From contig JALGPY010000010.1 in NCBI GenBank assembly GCA_023055425.1, positions 16,775,363 through 16,839,362 of the forward strand: 64,000 nucleotides of DNA, read 5' to 3'. Made by a program: the position numbers and the translations under genes. This DNA is from Linanthus parryae. Its lineage: Eukaryota > Streptophyta > Magnoliopsida > Ericales > Polemoniaceae. This document shows, in pieces, positions 10,335 through 21,604 of the stretch; position 1 is the first letter of the stretch; each line of letters begins with the position of its first letter. The notes under the pieces were generated by a model. The model did no database searches, had not been told where the DNA came from, and saw only the letters and a program-made list of their open reading frames with translations.

Positions 10335-11661
10335 TGTAGGGTTTTGATCATGGATACGCAGCGGAAGAAAGAATTATCCATTCAAGACCCTCCAAGGATC
10401 ACAGGAAGAGAATCATAATGATGGTAAAGGAAGAAACAAGTAACACACCTTAGAGATCTCTTGTGATGACTTGTAACGTGAAATGTGTCACGTCTCTACG
10501 GTTGATCCCCGCCTAGGGTTGATGTCTAGATATTCCTGCTCCTTTGCGCTAGCTTGGACCGGAGGAAGAGGAAGAAGAAATCACGCAACGAGGCCTCTTT
10601 GTGGCCGACGGGTAAGGGGGCGGACGGCTAGGGGCGGTCGCCTCTAGTTGTCTTGATCTCTCTCTCTCCTCCCGCTCAACTTATGTTATGAACATTAGTG
10701 TGGGAAGGAAGCTAGGAGTATCCTTATATAGTCCAACAACTCCTTGTCAACTACCTAAAGGCCCTTCCTAATCCTACATGAGTTCGGATAAGTCCCTTCC
10801 TTGCATATTAGTCCTACTAAGTTTGCAAGGTGTTGCAAACTGATCATTATAATTAATTAATTAATCATATGAATTAATTTCCAAATCTAGTTTAAACCTA
10901 TTGGGCGTGTGACCCCATAGGTTCTATCTAGTTGGTAGCAACAATTTGCTAATATGGAGCGGTCTCTAGCAACACATCCATTCTAGCCAACTAATAGAAT
11001 AGTCATCCGACAAACCTTATGCATGTAATTGTCTCATCCTTTTGTCTCCATATCCGGATTGGATACGAGACATACAAGTCACACTCGTATATCCAATCCA
11101 TATTTTTTCGATCATGGGAATAGCCTTATTCGTGCAAATAACATCAGTATCACATATTGATTTATTTGAGTTTGGCCAGACATTCTATAAGCACTATCCC
11201 TCGAGTGACCTAGGATTTTTGTATCCGGTACACGCCACTATGGCTACCCAGTTACGATGTAGCGTTTGACGCTAAAAAAATCACAATAATCCACAACTAG
11301 ACAATCTACTGACTTCAAGTCTAAGGATGCCAATACCGTTTTCACCACGAGAAGCGCTTGTGACTTTACATAACATGTATGTAGCCTTCTCGGAGATGGG
11401 TCAATCTTGTATGCCATTACCCTTAATGCATACCCATGTGTTGGATCATGATATCTCCATATCAATCCAACCCCATACTAGTCTCTAAATGATGTTCCTA
11501 TTTAATCATCATAATGGACTAGGGATTTTTTAAGATAAACAACACAATTGTATATCTAATGACTTCATTATATTAAATATCCAATAGATAATACAATGAA
11601 TATTCTATCCAAAAATAAGTTCATACTAAACTGGATTGCCTCTAGGGCATCTATTCGAACA
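10335..11661 (-). repeat. 5' LTR of Angela A
   Basis: From the TGTTCGAATAGATGCCC end at 11661 to ACCCTACA at 10335 (minus strand). The first bases carry one change (TGTTCG for TGTTGG). Flanking GAGCT at 11662-11666 pairs with GAGCA at 2316-2320. It would hold the element promoter. Confidence 0.9.
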
Positions 11662-12425
11662 GAGCTAACTAATCTTTGCTTAATGGCTGAGCATGAAGAA
11701 GAAAAAGGCCCACAGAAGCACATTGAAGAAATGGAAAAGAATCTTCGTGCTAGTCATTCTGATGTTCTACCTGAAATCCTCAAAAGCATGTTTTTAAATG
11801 AGGAAAGTTACATAAATGAGATTGATTCTTTGAAGGTTAAAGTTCATGAGTGGGCAAAAATTTAGATCTGATTTTTCTCAACAAAAATCTTGAAGTCTCT
11901 AAGTCTAAAATTTACGGTAATTTCAAAGCCTTGGATAGCAGGTTCAAAGTTTTGAAGGAACAGGTCAAATAAGTTGTTAATCAGAACTCTATTTTAACTG
12001 ATAAATTTGTTGATCTAAAACATCATTCATATGATTTAGAGCAACAAATAACTTCATTAACTGAGAAAATTAAAGAATCAAAAAGGTTTTATCAAAGTTT
12101 GGAGGCTCAGAATATAAAATCACTCTCATGCTTGGAGGAAGTCTGCAGTCTATGCACAATAGTGGAATTAGCTATAATCCAAATTTTCCAAAGAAAAGCC
12201 AAAGCACCTTTGTGAAATCAGGAAGCAGACATTCTCCCAAGTGTCATTACTGTGGAAATCTTGGTCATGTGAAATTAACTTGTTCCTTCAGAAGAACATA
12301 ACCTCACACAATGATGAACACGCATCCTTATCAGCTCAAGGGACAAGTGAGGCAAATTTGGGCTCCTAAAGGAATCAGACCACCTAACATAGTTAGTTCT
12401 GAGTATGAATCCAAATTCTACACTT
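11662..12425 (+). pseudogene. SIRE-like Gag C-terminal part with zinc knuckle
   Basis: The frame at 11668-11865 encodes a Lys/Glu-rich helical spacer (LTNLCLMAEHEEEKGPQKH ... MFLNEESYINEIDSL). After stops, the spacer continues to about 12200. A CCHC knuckle KCHYCGNLGHVKLTC is at 12238-12282, followed by FRRT and a stop, then the segment QLKGQVRQIWAPKGIRPPN shared with element 2 (17170-17225). The protein is broken by at least four stops. Confidence 0.75.
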
Positions 12426-12479
12426 GAACTAATAGCATGTTGAGGTATTGATTTACTTTTTGCAAGCTTTCACCAAATA

Positions 12480-13640
12480 TTTGAAGGATCAAAAATGGTT
12501 TTTGGATAGTGGTTGCACCAGGCATGTGAGTGTATAGAAGTCAGTGTTTAGAGAATTTAAAGAATATTTAGGAGGAACAATCACACTTGGTGACAAAGCC
12601 AAATGCAATATCATCGACATAGGTAGTGTTGGGAATGATTCTGCTACTTCTATTTCAGATATGTCTTTAGTAGAAGGTTTGAAGTATAACTTCCTTTGTA
12701 TATCTCAATTATGTGATAAGGGTAATAGAGTTGTTTTTGATAAGGAAAATGTGTGGTGCAAGATGAGAAATCTAGAAATTGCATACACACTGCTCTTAGG
12801 TCATACAATGTATATATTTGTATACTAACAAACTTTCAGGTGAATATCTAAAGTGCTTCAAAGATTTGAAGGAAGACACAAAGCTTTGGCATAGAAAACT
12901 TGGGCATATAAGCATGCATACAATGAACAAGCTCATTTCAAAAGACTTGGTAAGAGGATTACCAACCCTGAAATTCAAAGATGACGAGATTGCAAGGCAT
13001 GTACCCAGGGTAAACATAAAAGGACTTCATTCAAGTCAAAGAACTTTGTAAGTACCAGTAGACCTTTAAAATTGATGAATATGGACATGTGTGGTCCTAT
13101 GAGAGTTCAAAATTTAGGAGGTAAGAGGTATATGCTTGTTCTGATAGATGATTACTCTAGATTTACATGGGTTATGTTCATTAGAGGTAAATTTGAAGCT
13201 TTACTTGAATTCTCAAAGCTTTGTAAGGAGCATTAAACTTTGAAAAATTTACCTGTTGCATCTACTAGAAGTGATCATGGCAGAGAATTTGATCAGTGAG
13301 ATTTTAATTTATTTTGTACAAATCATGGCATCTAAAAAAAAAATTCTGCACCTAGAACTCCTCAGCAGAATGTAGTAGTTGAGAGGAAGAATAGGACCCT
13401 TGAAGATATGTCTTGAACCATGCTACTTTAAAGTCATTTGCCAAAATATCTTTAGGAAGACGCTATTAACACCAAACTATGTGCTGAATAGATGTTTGAT
13501 AAGACCTATTTTGAAGAAAAATCCATATGAACTTTTCAATGGTAGAAAGCAAAATGTTTCTTATTTTAAGCCTTTTAGCTATACTTGTTATGTGCATAAT
13601 AATGGCAGCTAGAAGTGATGAAGGTATATTTCTTTTTTAT
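12480..13640 (+). pseudogene. SIRE-like protease, GAG-pre-integrase and integrase
   Basis: The protease site WFLDSGCTRHVSV (near 12490-12530) precedes a stop. The frame 12544-12828 covers the region to the GAG-pre-integrase (SLVEGLKYNFLCISQLCDKG). LWHRKLGHISMHTMNKLISK (12884-12945) is the GAG-pre-integrase signature. Integrase core pieces follow: MDMCGPMRV, MLVLIDDYSRFTWVMF, TRSDHGREFDQ and QQNVVVERKNRTLEDMS, interrupted by stops and by an A-run near 13340. Confidence 0.8.
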
Positions 13641-14136
13641 TCTCAGACTAACAAAGTTTATTGAGTTTTCAATAAGAGAACTAAAGTTGTAGAAGAGAGC
13701 ATTCATGTAGTTTTTGATGAAAGTACTGATGATTCCTCGAGTGAAAGTTTTCAATATCTAAACATGAATAAGTATGAGGCAGATGATGACTTTGAGCAAG
13801 GAAAAGAAAGAAAAACTAACTTTCAGGAACAACCAGAAGAATCTCAAAGCTTTGAACATCCTTTTGAGTCAAAATCTCAAAGCCTTGATACTAGGATTCA
13901 CAAAACATAGAGTGCTTAAGCTAATGCATCAAGTTCTCAAAGGATTGAAAATATTACTGGAGAATCGGAATCCTGGAAACCAAGGAAGATGTTCAAATAT
14001 TTATCATCTCATCCAACAGACAATATCATTTCAGATCCAACAACTGGTACACAGACCAGAGGAAAATTGAGGAACTTGTGTGCCTTCAGTGCCTTTGTAT
14101 CAATGATTGAACCTAAAATGCTAAGGAGGCAGTAGA
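13641..14136 (+). pseudogene. SIRE-like integrase C-terminus and linker to RT
   Basis: Frames read VYxVFNKRTKVVEESIHVVFDE-like, then an acidic, Gln/Ser-rich linker (EADDDFEQGKERKTNFQEQ, ESQSFEHPFESKSQSLD) and the lead-in to RT. The linker repeats the SQSFE/SQSLD type pattern. Stops interrupt it. The region ends at the Angela B LTR start. Confidence 0.7.
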
Positions 14137-14318
14137 TGTTGGAATAGATGCCCTAGAGGCAATATTTTTTATTATGAACAATGTTTTTGTCAAGAAACAT
14201 TCATTGTATTATTTATGGAGATATCTAATATAATGAAGTCCTTAGATTATAAATGTGTTTGTTTATCTTAAATTTCCCAATTCATGTTAGTAATCGTTAC
14301 TACCAACTAAGTAGAAAT
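14137..14318 (+). repeat. 5' LTR of Angela B, left part
   Basis: TGTTGGAATAGATGCCCTAG at 14137 marks the LTR start. It continues to 14318, where SIRE-like element 2 interrupts it; the LTR resumes at 21605. Part of the LTR interior (roughly between the AATTTCCC near 14275 and the ATGTTAGTAATCG near 14284) is deleted compared with the 3' LTR of B. The insertion point CTAAGTAGAAA/CCTATGGGG matches the intact sequence near 34440. Confidence 0.85.
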
Positions 14319-15389
14319 TGTAAGTTAAGCCTGTTTCAATGGCTTTAAACTGATTTCAAGGGTTTGAAACTAAACCGCAGATTCTGGCATAAACTTAGGG
14401 GGAGCTGATGATCTTATTCAAACTCCTAATCTCTTATAATTTATTATCTATTACTTGGTGATGAAGGACATAACATTTATCCATTATATACTGTGATTAA
14501 TCTATTTGTTTTACTCAGTTTGTGCAGGGATCTTTAGTTACCTATTTTGCAGGATTGTTTCCCAATCTATTTGAATGCAGAATGGAAATTAATATGTCAA
14601 AGCTGTTATGCACATTGATCTGCTGTACCTAAAGCTTTCCAACCATCCAACAAACAAGATCAAGACATTATCTTTGAAGATACTGCACAACTAGCCGTTG
14701 GGAAGGCAAACACTGTAAGGGATTGACAAGAAACCAAGAAGAAAATCTACATCACTCTATCTAGTCATCTGAAGAACACGGCACATTCACAGAAGACTTA
14801 CCTCTCAGTGTTCTTCTCTTCTGATCTTCAATTTTATATAGTTTGTATATTACTTCCACTTATTATTCTCGTGGATTATTCAAAGTGAACACTAGAGAAT
14901 TCTTAGTTAATCAGTTAGCTAGAGCAGGTACTAGATAGGTTAGTGAGAACCACAAGCTGTAACAGAGTAAGGCATCTCTGTGATTGAGTTCTAGCTCTTA
15001 GCTTTTGATTAATAAGAATTGAGCTGAAAATCTTGTAGGGATCAATTCCCTGAGGTAGAGACGTAGGTCCAAGTGGACTGAACTCTATAAATCATTGTGT
15101 CTCTTGCTTTTACTATGCTGCATTTCACTTAGCTTACAACTGCTGAAATAGGTTTTCAGTTTAAGTGCTTGAACCTCATTTCAAGGCCTTGAAAACTATC
15201 AGTATACTCTTTGCTATTTGTTTTGATTCCAAGGACTTGAAACTCATTTAAAGGCCTTGAAATACATGATGCATTTCACAAACTTCTTTGAAACCAGTCT
15301 TTTAGAAAAAGTTGCAAAATTTTACATACTCTATTCACCCCCCTTCTAGAGTATGTATCCTGTACTTATTCCTACTGTACTTGCCTTCA
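14319..15389 (+). repeat. 5' LTR of SIRE-like element 2
   Basis: Runs from TGTAAGTTAAGCCTG to ACTTGCCTTCA (1071 bp). Contains palindromic TTTCAAGGCCTTGAAA-like motifs at both ends (near 14330-14380 and 15179-15262), a block with AGGTACTAGATAGGTTAGTG and the end-of-LTR segment TCACCCCCCTTCTAGAG. It pairs with the 3' LTR at 20534. Confidence 0.88.
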
Positions 15390-15390
15390 A

Positions 15391-15404
15391 TTGGTATTAG
15401 AGCT
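15391..15404 (+). promoter_or_regulatory. Primer binding site of SIRE-like element 2
   Basis: TTGGTATTAGAGCT follows the LTR end by one base. It is the tRNA-Met copia primer site (TGGTATCAGAGC) with C to T at one position, a change expected from decay of a methylated copy. Confidence 0.85.
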
Positions 15405-15438
15405 TGTATCACTGCATAGATCTAAAAATCTTGTGATT

Positions 15439-16347
15439 ATGAGTACTGTAGGAGATCGTGGTTTCTCATAATGAAGAACTGCTAATAGACCTCCCTTGTT
15501 TAGTTGTGACAATTTTGTACACTGGAAAGCCCTAATGAAAATGTTCATCATTGATCAAGATATGGAACTATGAAATATCATTCAGAAGGGTCCTCACATA
15601 TTCTATACTGAGAAAGATGGGATCAGAACTCCCAAAACTAAGGATTCACTTTCTTCTTCTGAATTAGAACAATTTTCTAAGAATTACAGAGCTATGAATT
15701 GCTTCTATTGTTCTTTGAGTGCAGATGAATTTAACAGGATTTCAGGTTGTAAAACTGCCAACGAGATCTGGGATAAGCTTGTGGCGACCTTTGAAGGACT
15801 TAGCCAAGTCAAGCAAACAAAGATCAACATATATCTTAGGAAATATGCGCTGTTCAATATGAATGGAGATTAATCAATCAGAGACATGTTAAAAAGATTC
15901 ACTAATATTGTCAACAACCTTGATTAATTGGGAACACACATTTCCAATGAAGAAAATGTTAGATAGATTATGAGAAGTCATCATAAAGCAAAATGGGAAC
16001 CAAAGACTATTAACATTGAAGAAGCTCAAGATCTTTCATCTCTTCAACTTGATGACTTGCAAGTAAAGTTGCTTACACATGAGATATCTATGAATGAAGC
16101 TGATGGAGATTTACCAGACAGTGTCAAGAACTTAGCTCTCAAGGCCAAGGAGAGTGAGTCATCTCAAAGCCCTGAACCAGAAGAAGTTGATGTTGAAGAT
16201 ACTTTTGCTCTCATTTCCAAAGCCTTGAACATGATTCTAAAGATGAAGAAGAACTTCGGAAATAAAGACTTCAACAAGGACAGACAAAGATCTAGCAGAG
16301 ATTACAAAGGTAAGCTATCTCTCATGGTAATAAAGCTAAAGTATTGA
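15439..16347 (+). pseudogene. SIRE-like Gag (UBN2-type) N-terminal part
   Basis: Begins at MSTVGDRGF near 15439, stops after ten residues, then continues as a UBN2-like Gag: FVHWKALMKMFIIDQDMELW, ELEQFSKNYRAMNCFYCSLS, ADEFNRISGCKTANEIWDKL, VKQTKINIYLRKYALFNMNG. Three further stops follow before the open stretch 15970-16347, which carries an acidic Glu-rich part (ESSQSPEPEEVDVED) and a basic end. Gag forms the particle. Confidence 0.82.
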
Positions 16348-17280
16348 ATTGCTTTGAGTATGGTAATCCAAGACACTTAATCAGAGAGTGTCCAACAAGA
16401 AAAGCAAACCATTTCAAAAGAAAGACCATGAAAGAAGAAAGAAAGCTATGGTATATTCCTGGATTAATTTTTATTCCTCTAGTAATTCAGAATCTAAGGA
16501 AGAACAAGCCAACCTCTGCCTTATGGCCAAGCATGATGAAAGTTCAGAAAATAACATCGAGGTAATGGTAAACTGTTTAATTTATAAAAAAACAGATTTC
16601 CTCACCGACTATCTTAAAACAATGCTTTTAAATGAGGAGGACTATCTGAAAGAGATAAGAACTTTGAAATAAAAGGTTCATGAGCTAGCAAAAGATAACT
16701 TGGAACTTGTTTGTAAAAATCAAAGCCTTGAAATTTCTCAGAAGAACTCTAACAGAGAGTCCAAAGCCTTGGAAACCAGTTTTAATGCATTGAAAACTCA
16801 AATCAAGAAGTAGTTATTGAGAACTCTCTTTTGAGTGAAAAAATGTTTCTATAAGACATCACTGTGATGAATTGGAGGAACAAAAGTCTACTCTAACTGA
16901 GAAACTTCAAGATTCTAAGAATGCTATGACAAAGCTTGCTGGCTCAAAACACAATTTGAATTTGATTCTTGGAGGAAGCTTACAGTCTGTTCACAAAGCT
17001 AGTATTGGCTACAACCCAAATTTTCCTAAAAAGAGTAACACCAGATTTGTGAAGGCTAGTAACAAAACTTCTCCTAAGTGCCATTACTAGAATATAATTG
17101 GTAATGTTATGATGACTTGTCCTTTTAGAAGAAAAGACCCTCCAATAATGAGGAACACTTTTCCATTCCAACTTAAAGGACAATTTAGACAGATTTGGGT
17201 TCCAAAAGGGGTTCGACCACCTTACATGGTTGACACTGAATATGAATCTAAATTTCACACTTGGTCTAAGAGCTGGGTAT
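16340..17280 (+). pseudogene. SIRE-like Gag zinc knuckles and coiled spacer
   Basis: NCFEYGNPRHLIRECP at 16344 is a first CCHC knuckle in which the second Cys is changed (C-F-E-Y for C-F-x-C). The acidic spacer ESKEEQANLCLMAKHDESSE and a Lys/Glu-rich helical region (16560-17030) follow, then a second damaged knuckle KCHY-stop-NIIGNVMMTC near 17078 and QLKGQFRQIWVPKGVRPPY. The layout equals element 1 at 11662-12425. Confidence 0.75.
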
Positions 17281-18520
17281 GGCAGTGAAAGATGTTTGCA
17301 GGATATCACCAAGAGTAAAGATCAAAGATGGTTTATGTACAGAGGATTCTCTAGACACATGAGTGAAAGAGATCTTTATTCTCATAACTGAAAGAGCAAT
17401 ATTAAGGCTCAATAACACTTGGTGATGAAGGAAAATGAAACATTTATGGTATTGATAAAGTTGGTACAAATTCTGAAAACTCTATTTCCCATGTCTACTG
17501 AGTTGATGGTTTGAAATTCAATATGCTTAGTGTATCTCAACTATGTGATAAGGGTAACAAGGTTATATTTGACAAAGAGAAATGTGGGGTGCAAAATGAG
17601 AAATTTGGAATTTGCATTCTCACTGCCGCAAGATCAAACAATGTCTATAATCTACACACTAAAAAAGTTGAAGGTGAAAGCTTAAAATGTCTCAACTCCT
17701 TGAAAGAAGATTCAATGATTTGACACAGAAAGCTTGGACACATTAGCGTGCATATCTTGAAAAATTTGATCTCTAAAGACCTGGTAAGACGATTGCCCTT
17801 TATCAAATTCAGAGCTGATGAAGTATGCAAAGCCTGTGCTCAAGGTAAGCAGACATGGAGCTCATTCAAGCCAAATAAATTTGTAAGTACTACAAGACCC
17901 ATTGAATTACTTTACATGGATCTTTGTGGTTCTATGAGGACTCCAACTCCAAAGGGTAAGAAGTATATGTTAGTTATTGTTGATGATTATTCTAGATTTA
18001 CTTGGGTATGTTTATGAGAGATAAATCTAAAAATCTAACTGAATTTTCAAAGCTTTGTAAGGAGCTTCAAACCTTGAAAAACTTGCCAGTTGCTTCAATT
18101 AGAAGTGATCATGGTAGATAATTTAATCAACTTGAGTTTGATTTATTTTGTGCTAAGTATGGTATCTCTGACACATTTTCTGCTCCAAGAAATGCTCAAC
18201 AGAATGGTGTTGTTGAAAGAAAGAACATGACTCTGGAAGACATGTCAAGGACAATGCTTCTAGAGAACAAGTTACCAAAGTCATTATGGGCAGAAGTTGA
18301 GAACAAATACAACTACATACTTAAAAGGTGCTTGATTAGGCCAATCTTGAAGAAAACCCCCTATGATCTCTTCAAAGGAGAAAGACTAATATTTCATATT
18401 TCAAAACTTTTGGCTTTACTTGTTTTGTTCACAACAATGGTAAAGAAAATCTTGGTAAGTTTGATGCCAAAAGTGATGAAGGTACCTGTCTTGGTTACTC
18501 TCTGACTAGCAAAGCTTATA
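17281..18520 (+). pseudogene. SIRE-like protease, GAG-pre-integrase and integrase
   Basis: The protease site is degraded (RWFMYRGFSRHMSE where DSGCSRHM is expected). GAG-pre-integrase: FNMLSVSQLCDKGNKVIFDK (17511 on) and RKLGHISVHILKNLISKDLV (near 17729). Integrase core: CKACAQGKQTWSSFKP, YMDLCGSMRTP, LVIVDDYSRFTWV, RSDHGR-stop-FNQ, NGVVERKNMTLEDMSRTMLL (18200-18260). Integrase zinc finger H and C residues are visible. Several stops and frameshifts. Confidence 0.82.
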
Positions 18521-19963
18521 GAGTTTAAAATAAAATAACTAATCTTGTTGAAGAAAGCATTCATGTTATTTTTGATGAAATTTAAGATGGCTCTTTGAGT
18601 GGAAGTTTTGCAGACTTGAATTTGAGAAAGCATGAGTCACAAGATGAGGCAGAGACTTCACATGGTTTCAAGGAAAGCTTGGAGGAAAACAGGAAGTATT
18701 TTCAAGGACTTGAAAATGGTTCTCAAAGCCTTCAAAATAAGCAACAAAAGAATCATAGTGATCAAGATACTTCCTTAACATCTCGAAGGATTGAAAAGTT
18801 ACATGGAAAACCTGTGCCATGGAATCCAAGAAAGAGATTCAAATATTGTCGTCTCATCTATTTGACAACATTATTTATATGAACATTAAACTTTTTCAAA
18901 TGGATGTCAAGTGTGAATTTTTGAATGGTTACTTGCAAGAAGAATTTTATGTGGCTCAACCTCCTAGATTTCAAAGTGATGAGTTTCTAAATCATGTTTA
19001 TAAACTTGACAAAGCTCTCTATGGTTTAACAAGCCCCAAGGGCTTGGTATAAAAGACTGTCAAAATTTGTGCTAGAAAATGATTTCAAGAGAGGATTGGT
19101 TGATAAAACTCTTTTCATCAAGACTCATGGAAAGACATTTTAGTAGTTTAAATTTATGTTGATGATATTTTGTTTGGGGCTACTAATGATTCTCTTTGTA
19201 AAAATTTCTCAAGTCTTATGAGCAGGAAATTTGAGATGAGCTTAATGGGAGAATTGAACTTTTTCCTTGGACTGCATGTACAACAGATGAAGAAAGGAAT
19301 CTTTCTACATCAAAACAAGTACACTAAGGAATTTATTAACAAGTACACATTCCAAAGTTACAAAGACTCATATGATTTCTACACTATCCTTAGATAGGGA
19401 TCAAGATGGTAAGAGTATAAATCAGAAAGAGTACAGAGGTATGATTGGATCTATGCTATATCTCACCGCTAGTATACCAGACATTATGTTTATTGTCATT
19501 ATGTGTGCAATATTTCAATCTGATTTCAAAGAGTCACACTTTACTGATGTTAAAAGGATATTCAGATATCTAAATGTTTCCAAAGACTTAGGGCTTTGGT
19601 ATCCAAAACAGTCTAATTCCTCTCTTTGTGTATATTCATATGCGGACTTTGCAGGATATAAAGTTAACCGAAAAATCACTTCAAGGTGTTTTCAATTCCT
19701 TGGTTCATCCATAATTAGCTGGCATTCAAAGAAAGAGAAATCTGTGGCATTATCAACAGCTGAAGGTGAATATATAGCAGCCGGAGCCTGCTTCTCACAA
19801 GTTTTATGGATTGCTCAGGAAATGAGGGATTTGGGTTTTGATTTCGAAGAAATTCCTATCAAATGTGACAACACCAGTGTTATTCCAATCACAAAGAATC
19901 CATTTCATCACATTGATGTTAGACATCATTTCATCAGAGAAGAAGATGTGATTCAAACCATTA
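18521..19963 (+). pseudogene. SIRE-like reverse transcriptase and RNase H
   Basis: A Ser/Glu/Gln-rich linker (18590-18800) leads to RT pieces: LFQMDVKCEFLNGYLQEEFY, HVYKLDKALYGL, IYVDDILFGATND (YVDD site at 19152-19163), MSLMGELNFFLGLHVQQM. A large part of the RT N-terminus between linker and FQMDVK is missing. RNase H (19372-19963) is open: SIISWHSKKEKSVALSTAEG, YIAAGACFSQVLWIAQEM, KCDNTSVIPITKNPFHH, IDVRHHFIREE. The end GDSSSRGSD departs from the family end. Confidence 0.85.
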
Positions 19964-20179
19964 GTGGTGATTCTAGTTCCAGAGGTAGTGACTGAAGAAC
20001 AACTGTTTGAAGAAATTGGTGATGCTGCTGATCAGGAAGAAAAACAAGATGATGAAGATTATGAAGAAGATAGTGGTGAAGAAGATGCCGAGCCCAAGGT
20101 AGATGGAGACCCAACTCCTTTATTCTTGCCTCTTTTTTCTTTCCTTTTCAAGGTCTTGACATCCTCTTCAATGTCATGA
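19964..20179 (+). pseudogene. Acidic remnant of a 3' accessory frame
   Basis: A 71-residue frame (MVILVPEVVTEEQLFEEIG...) is dominated by Glu and Asp (KQDDEDYEEDSGEEDAEP). It directly overlaps the end of RNase H. In SIRE-like element 1 a similar acidic tail (60870-61110) ends a longer accessory frame, so I infer that here a deletion has fused RNase H to the tail. No function can be given from sequence. Confidence 0.5.
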
Positions 20180-20533
20180 AAATTTCTATCTTTTCAAAAT
20201 TGTTTACTTAATTTTTTTAAAACATTGATCCAACATTTTCTCATTCTTTTTTGATGAAATTCAAAAAGGGGGAGAAATTTTAGGAGTTTAATTTTTTCTT
20301 TTTTCAAGCTTAGAGATCCGGTTTAGATCAATAGGATTTGCTGGTAGACTTTACTGCTAATTCTGTTGCTAATAAGTTGGATCACTTGGATATCTTGTGT
20401 TAAGTTCTACTTTCATGGATTCTGTTATGCTCTAATGACATTTATTTTTATTTTTTATTTATTTATATTTTTTTTTGCATATAATCAATTCCTAAAGAGG
20501 AATTTAGGCTTTGACTTTCATCAAGGGGGATAA
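20180..20533 (+). other. 3' untranslated region and polypurine tract of SIRE-like element 2
   Basis: AT-rich non-coding DNA with Lys-free runs of T, then CATCAAGGGGGATAA (20519-20533), the polypurine tract next to the 3' LTR start TGTAAG. A second purine-rich AAAAAGGGGGAG at 20264-20275 could serve as a central or extra tract. Confidence 0.7.
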
Positions 20534-21604
20534 TGTAAGTTTAGCCTGTTTCAAAGGCTTGAAACAGCTTGTCTGTTTCAAGGCCTTGAAACTGATTTCA
20601 AAAGTTTGAAATTAATAGGGGGAGATGATGATCTTATTCAAAATCCTAATCTCTTATAATTCATTATCTGCTACTTGATGATGAAAGAAAAATCATTTCG
20701 GTACTATATACTGTGATTAATCTATTTGTTTGACTTAGTTTGTGCATGGATATTTAGTTTCCTATTTTGCTGGATAGTTTCCTAATCTATTTGAACGCAA
20801 AATGGAAATCAATCTGTCAAAGCTATTGTGCACATTCATCTGTTGTACCTAAATCTTCCCAACCTTCAAACAATAAAGATGAAGACGGTATCTTTGAAGA
20901 TACTGAGCAACTAGCCGTTCGAAGAGCTGTTAAAGGAGTCAAAGGCTTGCAGCTTAATTTTAGGAATGTTTGTTAATGAATATCCTGCATATCTTCAACT
21001 CAAACAAGCTGCATAAAAGTGTTTTTGAATGAATAATTTTGAAATAGAATAGAGCACAACATACAGAGAAATTCAAACTCTACGGAGGATTGACAAGCAA
21101 CAAAGAAGTAGATCTACATCACTCAATCCAATCATCTAAAGAACACTGAACATTCACTGAAGACTTACCTCTCAATGTTCTTCTCTTATGATCTTCAATT
21201 GTATATCATTTGTATATTACTTCGAGTTCTTATTCTCGTGGATTGTTCAAAGTCAACAATAGATAATTCTTTGTTAATCAGTTTGCTAGATCAGGTACTA
21301 GATAGGTTAGTGAGAACCACATACTGTAACAGAGTAAGGCATCTCTCTGTGCTTAACATATAGGGCTTATCTATTGATTAATAAGAATTCAGTTGAAAAT
21401 CCGGTAGGGATTACGTCCCTGAGGTAGACAGGTAGGTCCAAGTGGAATGAACTCTATAAATCACGGTGTCTCTTGCTTTTACTTTGCAGCATTTTACTTA
21501 GCATACAAACTGCTCAAAACAGATTTTAGTTCAAGGGCTTGAACCTCATTTCAAGGCCTTCTAGAGTAATGATCCTATAGTTATTCCTATTGTAGTGTCT
21601 TTCA
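20534..21604 (+). repeat. 3' LTR of SIRE-like element 2
   Basis: From TGTAAGTTTAGCCTG to TAGTGTCTTTCA, 1071 bp. Compared with the 5' LTR it has an extra segment near 20920-21080 and lacks about 150 bp near its end (CAAGGCCTT joins directly to CTAGAGTAATG at 21561). The perfect 16-bp palindrome TTTCAAGGCCTTGAAA is at 20576-20591. Confidence 0.88.

Larger units (their letters stand above)
2321..11661 (-). mobile_element. Angela-type Ty1/copia retrotransposon A
   Basis: This is a structurally complete copia element in minus orientation: 5' LTR 10335-11661, a primer binding site complementary to initiator tRNA-Met, leader, gag, protease, integrase, RT, RNase H, polypurine tract and 3' LTR 2321-3738. 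LTRs start TGTTGGAATAGATGCCCTAGAGGCAAT when read in element direction (first 20 bases are diagnostic), as in Angela/BARE-1. Flanks GAGCA (2316-2320) and GAGCT (11662-11666) are a 5-bp target duplication with one change. It carries a reverse-oriented solo LTR at 3801-5231 and many coding breaks, so it is old and inactive. Confidence 0.9.
11662..14136 (+). mobile_element. SIRE-like Ty1/copia element 1, gag to integrase part
   Basis: Plus-strand copia coding remnants in the order Gag spacer (TNLCLMAEHEEEK), zinc knuckle, protease, GAG-pre-integrase, integrase and the Ser/Gln-rich linker before RT. The NLCLMA motif and the long coiled Gag spacer are typical of SIRE/Maximus elements. The sequence parallels element 2 at 16500-18870. 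It stops at 14136 within the linker (PTDNIISDPTTGTQTRGK, CAFSAFVSMIEP) where Angela B begins. RT and RNase H of this copy are not found in the window; its 3' end reappears at 60014-63098. Confidence 0.8.
14319..21604 (+). mobile_element. SIRE-like Ty1/copia element 2 (complete structure)
   Basis: Structurally complete: 5' LTR 14319-15389, PBS 15391, gag, protease, integrase, RT, RNase H, a 3' acidic frame, PPT 20521-20533 and 3' LTR 20534-21604. Target duplication GAAAT (14314-14318) / GAAAC (21605-21609) with one change. It landed in the 5' LTR of Angela B. Length is 7.3 kb, short for a SIRE element, mainly through deletion after RNase H. Many stops make it inactive. Confidence 0.9.
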
